From NCBI GenBank assembly GCA_018815925.1, contig JAHIWS010000020.1, forward strand, positions 28,041-92,040: DNA of 64,000 nt, in the 5' to 3' direction. Positions within the stretch are counted from its first letter, which is position 1; every line of letters begins with the position of its first letter. Under the pieces are notes generated by a model, which saw only the letters and a list, made by a program, of their open reading frames with translations, was not told the origin of the DNA and did not search any database. This stretch comes from Nanobdellota archaeon (lineage in GTDB: Archaea > Nanobdellota > Nanobdellia > Pacearchaeales > GW2011-AR1). Positions 40,102 to 49,217 of the stretch are shown here, one piece after another. The translations under genes and the position numbers were made by a program.

Positions 40102-40962
40102 TCAATCCTCCTCTAAAACCACTGGATTTTTTTGAATATATTCTTTATACCATTCAATGGTTTTTCTTAAACCTTCTTCTAAAGGTGTTTTGGGCATATA
40201 CCCTAATTTTTTAATTTCAGAACAATCTAAACTTACTTTTTGAGGTTGAGCTATTTCTGCTGAATAGCTATTTATTTGACTTTTGCTTCCTGTTAATTCT
40301 AAAATGTATTTGGCTTCATCATAAACATTGTACTCTTCTTTTCCACTAATATTATATTCTTTATTCCACTCATTAGAATTTATTGTCAGCATTGTTCCTT
40401 CAATAAAATCATCAATATAAGTAAAATCAAGGGTTTTAGTTAAAGGATTTCCAAAAATCTTTAATTCTTCACCTCTTAGTGCAGCTAGGATATGTAAATG
40501 AACAAGTCTTTTACTTAAATCCCAGAAAGGTCCATAGACTGTTGAAGGACGAATAATAATATATTCAATCCCATAAGAATTGTAAAAACCTTTACAAAGT
40601 TCCTCACCATAAATTTTAGAAGCAGTATAAGAATTTTTTTCAGGACTCAAAATCCTAGATGAGGAAAAAAAAACAAATTTTGGAATTTTATGTTTTCTAC
40701 AAAAATCTAAAGCATAAAAAGTCCCTTGAGCATTATTTAGATTAGCTATTTTTGGATCTGCAACCATCTTATTTATTTTAACATGTGCAGCTGCATGTAT
40801 GAAAAGGTCTATTGAAGTATCTATTTCTAAATTTTTTAACCAAGAAAGATCAGACCCAGACCTATGATCTATGCTTCCAACAATTTTGTGGCCTTCTTTA
40901 ATTAATCTTTTTTCCAAAGCAGAACCTATCAGCCCTTTATTTCCAGTAATAAAAATATTCAT
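40102..40962 (-). CDS. NAD-dependent sugar epimerase/dehydratase
   Basis: The 286-residue extended short-chain dehydrogenase has nucleotide-binding GNKGLIGSALEKRL (GxxGxxG) at the N-terminus, and catalytic Ser and Tyr-x3-Lys in SSSRILSPEKNSYTASKIYGE. Acts on nucleotide sugars (UDP- or GDP-linked). It is the neighbour of the UDP-sugar dehydrogenase gene, transcribed divergently. The specific reaction cannot be read from sequence. Confidence 0.88.
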   Translation of the reverse strand: MNIFITGNKGLIGSALEKRLIKEGHKIVGSIDHRSGSDLSWLKNLEIDTSIDLFIHAAAHVKINKMVADPKIANLNNAQGTFYALDFCRKHKIPKFVFFSSSRILSPEKNSYTASKIYGEELCKGFYNSYGIEYIIIRPSTVYGPFWDLSKRLVHLHILAALRGEELKIFGNPLTKTLDFTYIDDFIEGTMLTINSNEWNKEYNISGKEEYNVYDEAKYILELTGSKSQINSYSAEIAQPQKVSLDCSEIKKLGYMPKTPLEEGLRKTIEWYKEYIQKNPVVLEED

Positions 40963-41017
40963 ATTTTAATGATTTTTTTTCAATTTTTAAAAATATATGT
41001 AGTATAACTAAACTATC

Positions 41018-41053
41018 TTAAAAAGATACTTTTTATACATAAATGCTTTTAAA
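41018..41053 (+). promoter_or_regulatory. 36-nt conserved upstream element, copy 2
   Basis: It matches the element upstream of the GT4 gene (37878-37913) with two mismatches. It lies 49 bp before the ATG of the sugar dehydrogenase gene, versus 21 bp for copy 1, so initiation may be leadered here or the start may differ. Confidence 0.7.
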
Positions 41054-41102
41054 ACTCTTTTGAATTTTATTATTAACTTAAAAAGAGATTTATTAATTAA
41101 AA

Positions 41103-41978
41103 ATGAAAATAGGTTTTATAGGGTTGGGTTTTGTTGGGGGTGCAACAAAACAAGTTTTTGAAAAAAATCACGAAACATTCACCTATGATAAATATAAAGA
41201 ACCTTATAATTCAGAAGAACATTTGAAGTCTGTAGCTGAAAATTCTGAAATTATTTTTTTATCTCTCCCAACACCTATGAAACCAAGCGGAGAAATAGAC
41301 TATTCTGCTATCTATGACTCTTTAGATAATTTAAAAAAAACCTTAGAAGAAATTAAAAGATCTCCTGAAGAAATTATAATTGTCATTAGATCAACATCAG
41401 TTTCAGGTTCTTCTGATAAACTTGCGGAACAGTATCCTTTTAGATTTGCAGTAAATCCAGAGTTTTTAACAGAAAGAAATGCTTTAGAAGATATGAAAAA
41501 AACAGACAAGGTAGTCATTGGAACAAGTTCTTTAGAAGATTATCAAAAGATATATCAAGCTTATCACCCTGTTTTCCCTTATGCTAGATATGTCCATGTT
41601 GATAGAAAGACTGCAGAAATGATAAAATATTCTGCAAATGTTTTTTTAACAGGGCAAGTAACTCTTGCAAATGAAATTTATCAAATTTGCCAAGTTCTTG
41701 GTGTAGATTATAAAACAATAAAAGAGGTTGTGTTGTTTGATAAGAGAATAGGAACCCATATAAACGTTCCAGGTCCTGATGGAGATTTAGGTTTTGGGGG
41801 AAAATGTTTCCCAAAAGACATTAATGCCTTAATTTATTTAGCTAGAGAAAAAATGTATAGGCCTTATTTACTTGAAGAAATGTGGAGGTTAAATGAAAGG
41901 ATAAGAACAAAAAAGGATTGGTTTGATATACCTGGAGCAACCTCTGAAAACCAGAATTTTAAAGAATTTAACAATTAA
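41103..41978 (+). CDS. Short UDP-glucose/GDP-mannose dehydrogenase-like protein
   Basis: The 291 residues have a Rossmann start, IGFIGLGFVGGATKQ; the central helix region with NPEFLTERNAL; and the catalytic cysteine in GFGGKCFPKD (about residue 240). The family (UGD/GMD, about 430 residues) oxidises nucleotide sugars to uronic acids, but here the C-terminal UDP-sugar-binding domain is absent and a short tail follows. Either a shortened enzyme or one with another substrate. It is the first gene after a conserved promoter element. Confidence 0.82.
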   Translation: MKIGFIGLGFVGGATKQVFEKNHETFTYDKYKEPYNSEEHLKSVAENSEIIFLSLPTPMKPSGEIDYSAIYDSLDNLKKTLEEIKRSPEEIIIVIRSTSVSGSSDKLAEQYPFRFAVNPEFLTERNALEDMKKTDKVVIGTSSLEDYQKIYQAYHPVFPYARYVHVDRKTAEMIKYSANVFLTGQVTLANEIYQICQVLGVDYKTIKEVVLFDKRIGTHINVPGPDGDLGFGGKCFPKDINALIYLAREKMYRPYLLEEMWRLNERIRTKKDWFDIPGATSENQNFKEFNN

Positions 41979-42028
41979 TATATTTTTAATATGTCAAATT
42001 TAAAAAGGGTATTTTTCTAATTATTAAA

Positions 42029-42505
42029 ATGCGTCCTTCTGAACATATATTTTTAGGAATAATCTTTTCCTTATTTTTATTTATCTTTTTTCCAAAAATA
42101 GGGTTTATAGGTTTTTTACTTATTTTTCTTTCAACCGTGTTAATTGATATAGACCATTATGTTTATTATGTTTACAAAAAAAGAGATTTAAGTTTAAAAA
42201 AAGCTAGAAAATGGAACCTTGAATTAGGTAAAAAGTGCTTTTATTTAATACAAAATAAAAAACAGAAAAATTTTCATGGGGTTTTCTGTTTTTTTCATGG
42301 AATTGAAATAATTATTATTATGTTTTTTTTATCGATTTTTTCAAGAATATTTTTATTTATTTCCTTGGGTTTAACTTTTCACCTCCTTTTAGATATTTAT
42401 TCCGAATATAGGTGTATTGGAAGAGTTACTAGTAAGTTTTCACTAATAGTTGATATCATAAGAAATAAAAAAACTGAATTTATTGAAGATTATCAAAAAT
42501 GTTAA
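42029..42505 (+). CDS. Membrane protein, YdjM/DUF457-like
   Basis: The 158 residues have three to four hydrophobic helices and a histidine-aspartate pattern, RPSEHIFLGIIFSL, DIDHYVYYVYKKRD, HGIEIIIIMF and HLLLDIYSE, like the LexA-regulated, membrane-bound predicted metal-dependent hydrolase family (YdjM). The conserved HxxxD positions suggest metal binding. It overlaps the PAP2 phosphatase gene by 7 bp. Confidence 0.65.
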   Translation: MRPSEHIFLGIIFSLFLFIFFPKIGFIGFLLIFLSTVLIDIDHYVYYVYKKRDLSLKKARKWNLELGKKCFYLIQNKKQKNFHGVFCFFHGIEIIIIMFFLSIFSRIFLFISLGLTFHLLLDIYSEYRCIGRVTSKFSLIVDIIRNKKTEFIEDYQKC

Positions 42506-42942
42506 TAAAAAAATTTTTTGAAGAGATAACTTTTCTAGGGGGGGTTCTTTTTTATAGTATTTTTTTATTATATTTTTTATTAGAACAAAAATACATTTAT
42601 TTTGGTATACTTTTGACTTCCTTAATTTTAGTATATTTTGTCACATTTCTCATAAGAATCTTTTATTTTAAAACCCGTCCAGAAAAAGTAAAATACAATA
42701 ATTTTTTAGAAAAAATAGATGCTTCAGCATTTCCTAGCATCCATGCGGCAAGAGTGTTTATTTTATTTCTTTTTTTTATTTCTTTTATTAATAATTTTTA
42801 TTTCTTTTTTTTATTTTTACTTTTTGTATTGTTTTTAACTATTTATTCTAGAATTTACCTTAGAAAACATGATATAGTGGATGTTTTTGGGGGGCTTATT
42901 CTAGGTACAATATCTTTTTTTGTATCCTTCTTAATTTGGTAA
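42499..42942 (+). CDS. PAP2-family lipid phosphatase
   Basis: The 147-residue membrane protein has the PAP2 motifs: KTRPEK (short form of KxxxxxxRP), FPSIHAAR (PSxH), and SRIYLRKHDIVDVFGG (SRxxxxxHxxxD). Enzymes of this type remove phosphate from polyprenyl or phospholipid phosphates at the outer face. It is convergent with, and next to, the DPPR-synthase-like gene, echoing the mycobacterial pair in which such a phosphatase handles decaprenyl-phosphoryl-5-phosphoribose. Confidence 0.85.
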   Translation: MLIKKFFEEITFLGGVLFYSIFLLYFLLEQKYIYFGILLTSLILVYFVTFLIRIFYFKTRPEKVKYNNFLEKIDASAFPSIHAARVFILFLFFISFINNFYFFFLFLLFVLFLTIYSRIYLRKHDIVDVFGGLILGTISFFVSFLIW

Positions 42943-43791
42943 ATAATAAAAACTAAAGATAATAATTATTAACCAAAATAACAAAGCCAGGATAATTTTC
43001 TTATCAAAAATAAATTTTTCAGGGTTTCTTATTTTTTCAGGAGAATTATATAGGTTTTGGAAAAACATAATTACTATATACAATGCTATGGGTACACTTA
43101 AAAGAAGTGTTGGTTTAAAATTTAAGACACTATAAATAGAAAAGAAAACAAATACACAAGCAATTGAAATTATTGATAAAATCTCTAAAATTTTTTTATC
43201 AGAACTAGTGAAATTTGGCCTGTATTTTTTAATCCCTTTCATCATAATTTCCAAAGAACGTTTTGAACTAACTAAAAATATAGATAGAAAAAAAGTTATA
43301 AGGATAACCCAAATAGAAACAGGGGATTTTATTATGAATGTTCCAGAGACAGCCCTTATCACAAAATTTAAAGAGATAAAAATAATATCTAAGTAAGGAA
43401 TATTTCTTATATCTAAATTATATATTTGGGAAAGAATAAAAAGTAGAAGGATAGAGTATAAAAAAAGACCTCCTAAAAATGAAGCAATTAGTAATGATAA
43501 TACAAAAAGGACAACAGAGGTTATTATTGCCGGATTTTTTTTTATTTTTCCAGATGCAATAGGGCGAGTGTTTTTTTCAGGATGGTTTTGATCTTTTTTT
43601 ATATCTAAAAGATCATTAATTATATAATAAGAAGAGGAAATAAAACAAAGTGAAATAAAACCAAGGATTGTCAGGAAAAAAAATTCTTTATTAAAAAGAT
43701 TTAATGAAAAAATAAGTGAAATAAAAATTATAAGGTTTTTATACCACTGCTCAACACGCAACAATCTCAAAGAATCCTTAATCTGCAACAT
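42931..43791 (-). CDS. UbiA-family decaprenyl-phosphate phosphoribosyltransferase-like protein
   Basis: The 286-residue protein from ATG 43791 has about nine transmembrane helices. The first prenyl-phosphate motif is YYIINDLLDIKKDQNHPEKN, with the HPxKxxRP tail typical of 5-phosphoribosyl-1-pyrophosphate:decaprenyl-phosphate synthases (UbiA subgroup, as in mycobacterial arabinan synthesis). The N-terminal LRVEQWYKN is also typical of that subgroup. It would transfer ribose-5-phosphate from PRPP to a polyprenyl phosphate, making a lipid-linked pentose donor. Overlaps the PAP2 gene by 12 bp. Confidence 0.85.
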   Translation of the reverse strand: MLQIKDSLRLLRVEQWYKNLIIFISLIFSLNLFNKEFFFLTILGFISLCFISSSYYIINDLLDIKKDQNHPEKNTRPIASGKIKKNPAIITSVVLFVLSLLIASFLGGLFLYSILLLFILSQIYNLDIRNIPYLDIIFISLNFVIRAVSGTFIIKSPVSIWVILITFFLSIFLVSSKRSLEIMMKGIKKYRPNFTSSDKKILEILSIISIACVFVFFSIYSVLNFKPTLLLSVPIALYIVIMFFQNLYNSPEKIRNPEKFIFDKKIILALLFWLIIIIFSFYYLPN

Positions 43792-43812
43792 ATACAAAAA
43801 ATATGAATAATC

Positions 43813-43818
43813 TTTAAA
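43813..43818. promoter_or_regulatory. Second shared palindromic TATA element
   Basis: TTTAAA within CTTTAAATA. The centre is 27.5 bp from the ATG at 43843 (plus) and 24.5 bp from the ATG at 43791 (minus), so one box can serve both divergent leaderless genes. Confidence 0.5.
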
Positions 43819-43842
43819 TACCTTTCTTTGACTTTTCTTCTT

Positions 43843-44889
43843 ATGAAGAAATTAATGGTTACAGGAGGTGCTGGATTTCTTGGGTACCATATTTGTAAAA
43901 AACTCTCTAAGGAATTTGACAAAATTATTATAACAGATATAGATTTTTTCAATAAAAAAGAATATGCTAAAAACATTGAATATTTTAAATTAGATGTAAG
44001 GGATAAGAAAGGGATGGAAAAATTAATAAAATTGCAAAAACCAGATTTTATAATCCATGGGGCTGCTGCTCTTCCTCTTGCCCAAAAAAAAACAATTTTT
44101 CAGGTTAATCTAGAGGGGATAAAAAATATTTTAGATCTTTCACTAAAAAATAAAATTAAAAGGGTTGTTTTTATTTCTTCTACAGCAGTATATGGGATTC
44201 CACAAAAATACCCTATTTGCGAAGAAGATCCTATGGTGGGTGTTGGGCCATATGGGAAAACAAAAATTATTTCAGAAAAATTGTGTGAAAAATATAGGAA
44301 AAAAGGATTATGTATTACAAGTATTAGACCCAAAACATTTATTGGGACAAACAGATTAGGTGTTTTTCAAATTTTATATGATTGGGTTGAGACTGGTGTA
44401 AAAATACCTATCATAGGAAATGGTAAAAATAGATACCAATTACTAGAAGTAGAAGATTTGGTAGATGCAATTTATTTAGCTTTGATAAAACCAAAAGATA
44501 AGGTGAATGATATTTTTAATGTGGGGGGGGAAAAATTTAAAACAGTCTATGAAGATGTTTCTGAATTATGCAAATTTGCAAACTCTGGAGCCAGGGTTAT
44601 GAGAACCCCTGCATTTTTGATAATTTTTGCCTTAAGATTTTTTGAGATGTTAAATTTATCTCCTTTATATAAATGGGTTTACGGAACTGCTCAAAAAGAT
44701 TCTTTTGTTTCTATAGATAAAATCAAGAAACAATTAGGGTGGGAACCCAGATACAGCAATGCCCAAGCACTTATACGTTCTTATAAATGGTATATAGATA
44801 ACAAACCCACACTTGCTAAAGAAGAAGGGATAACCCATAGAGTGCCTTGGGCCCAAGGGGTTTTAGGCTTATTTAAAAAAATCCTTTAG
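43843..44889 (+). CDS. NAD-dependent nucleotide-sugar epimerase
   Basis: The 348-residue extended short-chain dehydrogenase has GGAGFLGYHICKKL (GxxGxxG), HGAAALPLAQKK, catalytic SSTAVYG and YGKTKIISE (Y-x3-K). I chose ATG 43843 over the frame opening at 43828, since the shared TATA box lies about 27 bp before it. It resembles UDP-glucose 4-epimerase-like and DPR-epimerase-like proteins. Given the DPPR-synthase-like gene transcribed divergently, an epimerase acting on a lipid-linked ribose is possible, but not shown. Confidence 0.85.
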   Translation: MKKLMVTGGAGFLGYHICKKLSKEFDKIIITDIDFFNKKEYAKNIEYFKLDVRDKKGMEKLIKLQKPDFIIHGAAALPLAQKKTIFQVNLEGIKNILDLSLKNKIKRVVFISSTAVYGIPQKYPICEEDPMVGVGPYGKTKIISEKLCEKYRKKGLCITSIRPKTFIGTNRLGVFQILYDWVETGVKIPIIGNGKNRYQLLEVEDLVDAIYLALIKPKDKVNDIFNVGGEKFKTVYEDVSELCKFANSGARVMRTPAFLIIFALRFFEMLNLSPLYKWVYGTAQKDSFVSIDKIKKQLGWEPRYSNAQALIRSYKWYIDNKPTLAKEEGITHRVPWAQGVLGLFKKIL

Positions 44890-46131
44890 GATAATGTTTG
44901 TTACTTTTATGCCTGATTCTAAGGCTACATTCATATTTCTTATTTGAGGGTATGTTAGTTGAATTCCTGCAAAATAAACATCCCTTAGGGGGGTTTTGTA
45001 GGGTGGCATATATTTAGGATACTTAATATCATATATTGGTTCTGCATATTTTGTTTTAAACACTTTTGCCCATTTTATTTTGGATAGGGGGTAATATTTT
45101 TTTATTACCTGAAGGTATTCTTTTTTTATTATTTCTTCACTTAAATTCAAGTCCTCTTCACTTCCACCATATCTTAAAATCCAGTTTATTTTATCTTTAT
45201 AATTATCAGAAAGAACAGAATGTTGCATCAAAATATGTATTTTTTCATTAAAAAAATTTGTCCAATAAACTCCCTTTTCTAAAAAATTTTCGCTTCCAAA
45301 ACACACACTTACTGCAGGACAATATTTTATTTTTGATAATTGCTCTTTGAATGGTTTGGGGATTCCAATAGAAATATTTGTAAAAATTTCAAAAGGAATT
45401 GTATTTATTAAAATATCGTAATTTATTTTTTTACCTGAATTAATCAAATACTTTCCATTTAAGTTGATTTTTTGTATTTTTGAATTTATTTTTATTTTTC
45501 CTTTGTTTTTTTTAATTTCTCTTTCTAATCCATCTATAATACACTGGTATCCTTTTTCTGGAAATGAAAAAAAATCTTGAATTTCTTTTTCATATAATCT
45601 ATGTGCAAATTGTTTAGCAGAAATTTTGTTTAAAGATACACCAAATTTGTTTCTTGAATATAAATGGAAAAAAATTTTTTGAGTTACAACTTTTCCAGCG
45701 TATTTATCTAGCCATTTTTGAGCATCAAGATTTTCAGATATTTTTTTTGGATTTAATATAAATAAAGTATATGCTCCGAAAAGACCAAACCTTATTTTTT
45801 CATATAAATTAAGATACTTGAATTTTAACAAACCAAAAAAAGAATTAATTGGGTTGATTTTTTTATTAATTCCTATAGACACCTTAATTCTTTGCCAATT
45901 TAACTTAACTTCTTTTGAAAATCTTTGCAAGTATATCTGAGTAATTTTATTGCTTTTTATTATGTGGTGATAATACTTTGGAATTGTTTCTCCTTTATGA
46001 TTAAAATTAGCAGCTAAGCCTCCTAAATAAGATTCTTTTTCAAAAATTTTAACATTAAAGTATTTAGAAAGAATTTCTCCTGCTGTTAACCCTGCCAAAC
46101 CACCTCCTAAAATAACAATTGTCTTTTTCAT
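44869..46131 (-). CDS. FAD-dependent amine-oxidase-like / flavin sugar enzyme
   Basis: The 420 residues start with a dinucleotide-binding fold, IVILGGGLAGLTAGEIL and IFEKESYLGGLA, followed by PKYYHHIIKSN. The C-terminal VYFAGIQLTYPQIRNMNVAL is the second FAD motif. Such proteins are annotated as protoporphyrinogen-oxidase-like or UDP-galactopyranose-mutase-like in polysaccharide loci. Redox desaturation or isomerisation of a sugar or lipid is likely; the substrate is unknown. Overlaps the epimerase gene convergently (21 bp) and is coupled to the next epimerase gene by ATGA. Confidence 0.75.
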   Translation of the reverse strand: MKKTIVILGGGLAGLTAGEILSKYFNVKIFEKESYLGGLAANFNHKGETIPKYYHHIIKSNKITQIYLQRFSKEVKLNWQRIKVSIGINKKINPINSFFGLLKFKYLNLYEKIRFGLFGAYTLFILNPKKISENLDAQKWLDKYAGKVVTQKIFFHLYSRNKFGVSLNKISAKQFAHRLYEKEIQDFFSFPEKGYQCIIDGLEREIKKNKGKIKINSKIQKINLNGKYLINSGKKINYDILINTIPFEIFTNISIGIPKPFKEQLSKIKYCPAVSVCFGSENFLEKGVYWTNFFNEKIHILMQHSVLSDNYKDKINWILRYGGSEEDLNLSEEIIKKEYLQVIKKYYPLSKIKWAKVFKTKYAEPIYDIKYPKYMPPYKTPLRDVYFAGIQLTYPQIRNMNVALESGIKVTNIILKDFFK

Positions 46132-47063
46132 TTTTGCATAAAATTTGTTAAAATATAGTTTTTAGAATTTATCATTTCTTTTACTCCTTGTTTATAAGAA
46201 GTATATTTTATTCCAAATTCTTTTTCCCAATTATCAACAGCAAATATGTCTCCAGCAGTTAAAGCTTTTAATTGATCTACTACAAAAGCTTTTCTATTTG
46301 TAAAAAAATTATGTATTTTCAATAAAAAAACAAATATTGGTATAGGCACCTTAATAAAAATTTTATTTTGTTTATTTTGTTTATAGATTTCTTTAATTAA
46401 ATCAATAAAATATATTTGTTCTTTTCCTATTATGCTGTAAATTTTATTTTTTGGTTTTTTTTCTATTAATTTTAAAAGTATCTTAATAAAATTTTTAACA
46501 TATAATGGTTGCCTTATATAATCTCCTTTTCCAGGAAAAATAATTATAGGTGACTTTTCAAATTTTTTTACAATAAAATTTAAATGTTTAATATCAAAAC
46601 AACCATACATTAAAGGGGGTCTTAAAATAGTGTGGGGGATTTTACTTTTTTTAACAAGGTATTCTCCTATTTTTTTCGTATTAGTATAATAATCTTTTGC
46701 AATAGACATTACAACAGAAGAACTAATATGGATTAAATTTTTAATTTTATTTTCTTCACAGGTTTTAATTATATTTTCTACACTTTTTATGTTATTTTTA
46801 ATATAGGGGATCTTTTCAGAATCTGAAATTTGTGCTTGTAATTGAATAACACAAAAACCATTCTCAAAATACCTCCCCCAAAATTTATCTAAAACAGATA
46901 AATCAGCACATACTGTTTGAATTTTAGGATTAATTTTCTTTGCTAATCTTAAATTATTTTTATTTTTATCTATTGCAATTACATTGTATTTTTCACAATT
47001 TATTGAATTTAACAGATTTAACCCCACAAGTCCGGCTGCCCCTGTAATTATAATTTTTTTCAT
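46128..47063 (-). CDS. NAD-dependent epimerase/dehydratase
   Basis: The 311 residues have IITGAAGLVGLNLLNS (GxxGxxG), SSSVVMSIAKDYYTNTKKIG (catalytic Ser and Y-x3-K), and RPPLMYGCFD. Like other extended short-chain dehydrogenases it acts on activated sugars. It is the third such gene in the locus. It precedes the flavoprotein gene in a two-gene unit. Confidence 0.85.
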   Translation of the reverse strand: MKKIIITGAAGLVGLNLLNSINCEKYNVIAIDKNKNNLRLAKKINPKIQTVCADLSVLDKFWGRYFENGFCVIQLQAQISDSEKIPYIKNNIKSVENIIKTCEENKIKNLIHISSSVVMSIAKDYYTNTKKIGEYLVKKSKIPHTILRPPLMYGCFDIKHLNFIVKKFEKSPIIIFPGKGDYIRQPLYVKNFIKILLKLIEKKPKNKIYSIIGKEQIYFIDLIKEIYKQNKQNKIFIKVPIPIFVFLLKIHNFFTNRKAFVVDQLKALTAGDIFAVDNWEKEFGIKYTSYKQGVKEMINSKNYILTNFMQK

Positions 47064-47145
47064 AAAATTTAGGATTTTTAAGAATATTTAAAATTATATA
47101 GCCTGGAATAGTCATCTTTTTAAAGATTTTTTTTTTCAATAATCA

Positions 47146-47766
47146 ATGGACCAACACAATTTACTTTTAAAATTCAAATTAGAAAAAGTTGCCTCCTTGA
47201 TTAAACCAAATTCAGTAGTTTTAGACATAGGATGTTATGATGGGAGGTTAAAAAAATTTATTCCTTCTTGTGATTATTATGGTATTGATGTTAATAAAGA
47301 ATGCATAGATAAATTAAAAAAACAAAGAATAAAAGCAAAACAAGTTGATTTAAACAAAGAAGAAATTCCCTTTAAACCAAAAAAATTTGACTATATTTTT
47401 TTATTAGATATTTTAGAGCATTTAGTGGACCCAAAAAAACTTCTATTAAAATTAAAAGAAAGATTAAAACCTCATAGCAAATTAATAATTACCTTACCTA
47501 ATGATTACCATATTTTAAATAAAATAAGATTTTTATTTAATAAGTCACTTACAGAAAATCCATTTAATCCCTTTGGTCACCTTCATTTTTTTCCTATTTC
47601 TTTTGCAGATAGTTTTTTAAAAGAACAAGGATATGAAATTTTGAAAAAAGAATTTTTAGCTCCTGTAAAACCTTTGATTCTCCCAAAGGGCTTAAAAAAC
47701 ATATTATCTAACTTATTTCCACAAACATTTTCTAGAAACATACTTTATGCTGTTAAACTTAGCTAG
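47146..47766 (+). CDS. Class I SAM-dependent methyltransferase
   Basis: The 206 residues have motif I VVLDIGCYDGRLKKF, acidic loop DVNKE, post-motif FDYIFLLDILEHLVDP and KLIITLPN. These fix the family; the substrate is probably a sugar or lipid in this locus. TATA-like TTTTTAAAG is about 28 bp before ATG. Confidence 0.85.
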   Translation: MDQHNLLLKFKLEKVASLIKPNSVVLDIGCYDGRLKKFIPSCDYYGIDVNKECIDKLKKQRIKAKQVDLNKEEIPFKPKKFDYIFLLDILEHLVDPKKLLLKLKERLKPHSKLIITLPNDYHILNKIRFLFNKSLTENPFNPFGHLHFFPISFADSFLKEQGYEILKKEFLAPVKPLILPKGLKNILSNLFPQTFSRNILYAVKLS

Positions 47767-47773
47767 AAATTTC

Positions 47774-49111
47774 TTAAGCTTTATTGTATACACAAAGTTC
47801 TTTATAACATCTATTTAATTTAAAATTATTTGGTTTTTTTGCATCTTTTCTAAGTACAAGAACGTAGTTTTCATAGGTTATATCTTCTGTTCTTTTAAAA
47901 TTAGCAACTATTTCTAAATCACTTTTTAGTTTTAGTTTAGGCTCCACACCTAATTTATAACTTCTAATAATTGTTTTATTCTCAATACTTGCTTCATAAT
48001 CCTCCCACCAAACAAACCTTGGATTATCTTTCCACCAAAAAGCAGCAAGAACAGTGGCTTCTGAAGGTCCTGCTATAACATAATCTACCTCAAAATCTTG
48101 ATTTATTTGTTTTAGGTCTCTTTGTATCAAAATTTCACCATTAATCCCAAAAAAACTAAAAATAAGAACTATTATGAATATGGTTGAAATTATATTATTT
48201 ATTTTAATTTCTTTATCATTTAAACTTTTACTTAACAAAATCAAAATTATAGGAGAGAGAATTAAAAAATACTTTAATTGTTGCACCCTTAATAAAAATA
48301 TCAAACCAGATATACTAAGAAAAATTAGGTGTTTTTTATATTTATTAAAATTAATTTTACAAATTTTAAACAAAAATGGAGAAATTAAAACAACAATACT
48401 CAAAATCCAGAAATTTGATAAAAAATTTATTCCTTTTGTTAAAGGGTTTAGTCCTAAAAAAACCATAAAGTTATTTCCAAAATACCTAATTAAAGAATAA
48501 AAAGGCATTTTAAAGAGGTAGTACTCTTGTATACCTCTTGGGAGAAAACCTATAAAAATAGCAACTACATATTTCACAACATTTACAAAGGAATTTTTCC
48601 AAAAATAAACTAATATAAAAATTGTTCCAATTAATATCATGGGTGTATAAAAGGCACAAGCTATTCCCAAAAATAAACCGGAATAAAGTAACCTATGTTT
48701 TGAGTCTTTTTTATAAAAAAAGATAAAAGATAACAAAAAAACAAATGTTGCTGGTAAAACAGGAGTTGTTTGAATAGAAACGTACCATGTTAAAGGAGAA
48801 AAAGCAAAGAGTATAAAAGCGGTTTTATTCTTTAACCAAAATAGCAAAACAACACCAATTAAAAAAACCCACAAAATATTAACTATTTTTAACATTATAA
48901 AACTAGGCCAAACTTTCAAGAATAAAGAAATAAGTGCAGGATAAATTAAAGCATGACCAGAAAAAAGGTTAATATTTTTAATCCCTGCAAAATTTTTTGC
49001 AATATTGATATACTCGTAGGAATCATGAAAACCTATTTTTGTAGAAAAAACAGCAAATAGGACTAATAAACAACCAAAAAAAATTAAGTGTTGGTGTTCT
49101 TTTTTTACCAT
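47774..49111 (-). CDS. Polytopic membrane glycosyltransferase (GT-C, PMT/ArnT-like)
   Basis: The 445 residues have about ten hydrophobic helices and an early DSYEYINIAKNF acidic loop (GT-C catalytic type, residues about 29-40), followed by a soluble C-terminal domain. GT-C enzymes use lipid-linked sugars on the outer face, which fits the polyprenyl-phosphate pentose chemistry inferred from the DPPR-like gene. The family member is not certain. Confidence 0.75.
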   Translation of the reverse strand: MVKKEHQHLIFFGCLLVLFAVFSTKIGFHDSYEYINIAKNFAGIKNINLFSGHALIYPALISLFLKVWPSFIMLKIVNILWVFLIGVVLLFWLKNKTAFILFAFSPLTWYVSIQTTPVLPATFVFLLSFIFFYKKDSKHRLLYSGLFLGIACAFYTPMILIGTIFILVYFWKNSFVNVVKYVVAIFIGFLPRGIQEYYLFKMPFYSLIRYFGNNFMVFLGLNPLTKGINFLSNFWILSIVVLISPFLFKICKINFNKYKKHLIFLSISGLIFLLRVQQLKYFLILSPIILILLSKSLNDKEIKINNIISTIFIIVLIFSFFGINGEILIQRDLKQINQDFEVDYVIAGPSEATVLAAFWWKDNPRFVWWEDYEASIENKTIIRSYKLGVEPKLKLKSDLEIVANFKRTEDITYENYVLVLRKDAKKPNNFKLNRCYKELCVYNKA

Positions 49112-49217
49112 CTTTCTTATGGTTTTTTCTGTTTTAAATAAATTTCTACACTCTTTTTAAGCTAAATAATTAAAAAACCTCAGCAACCTTTATAAGCTTC
49201 TTTTAATAGGGAAAAAG

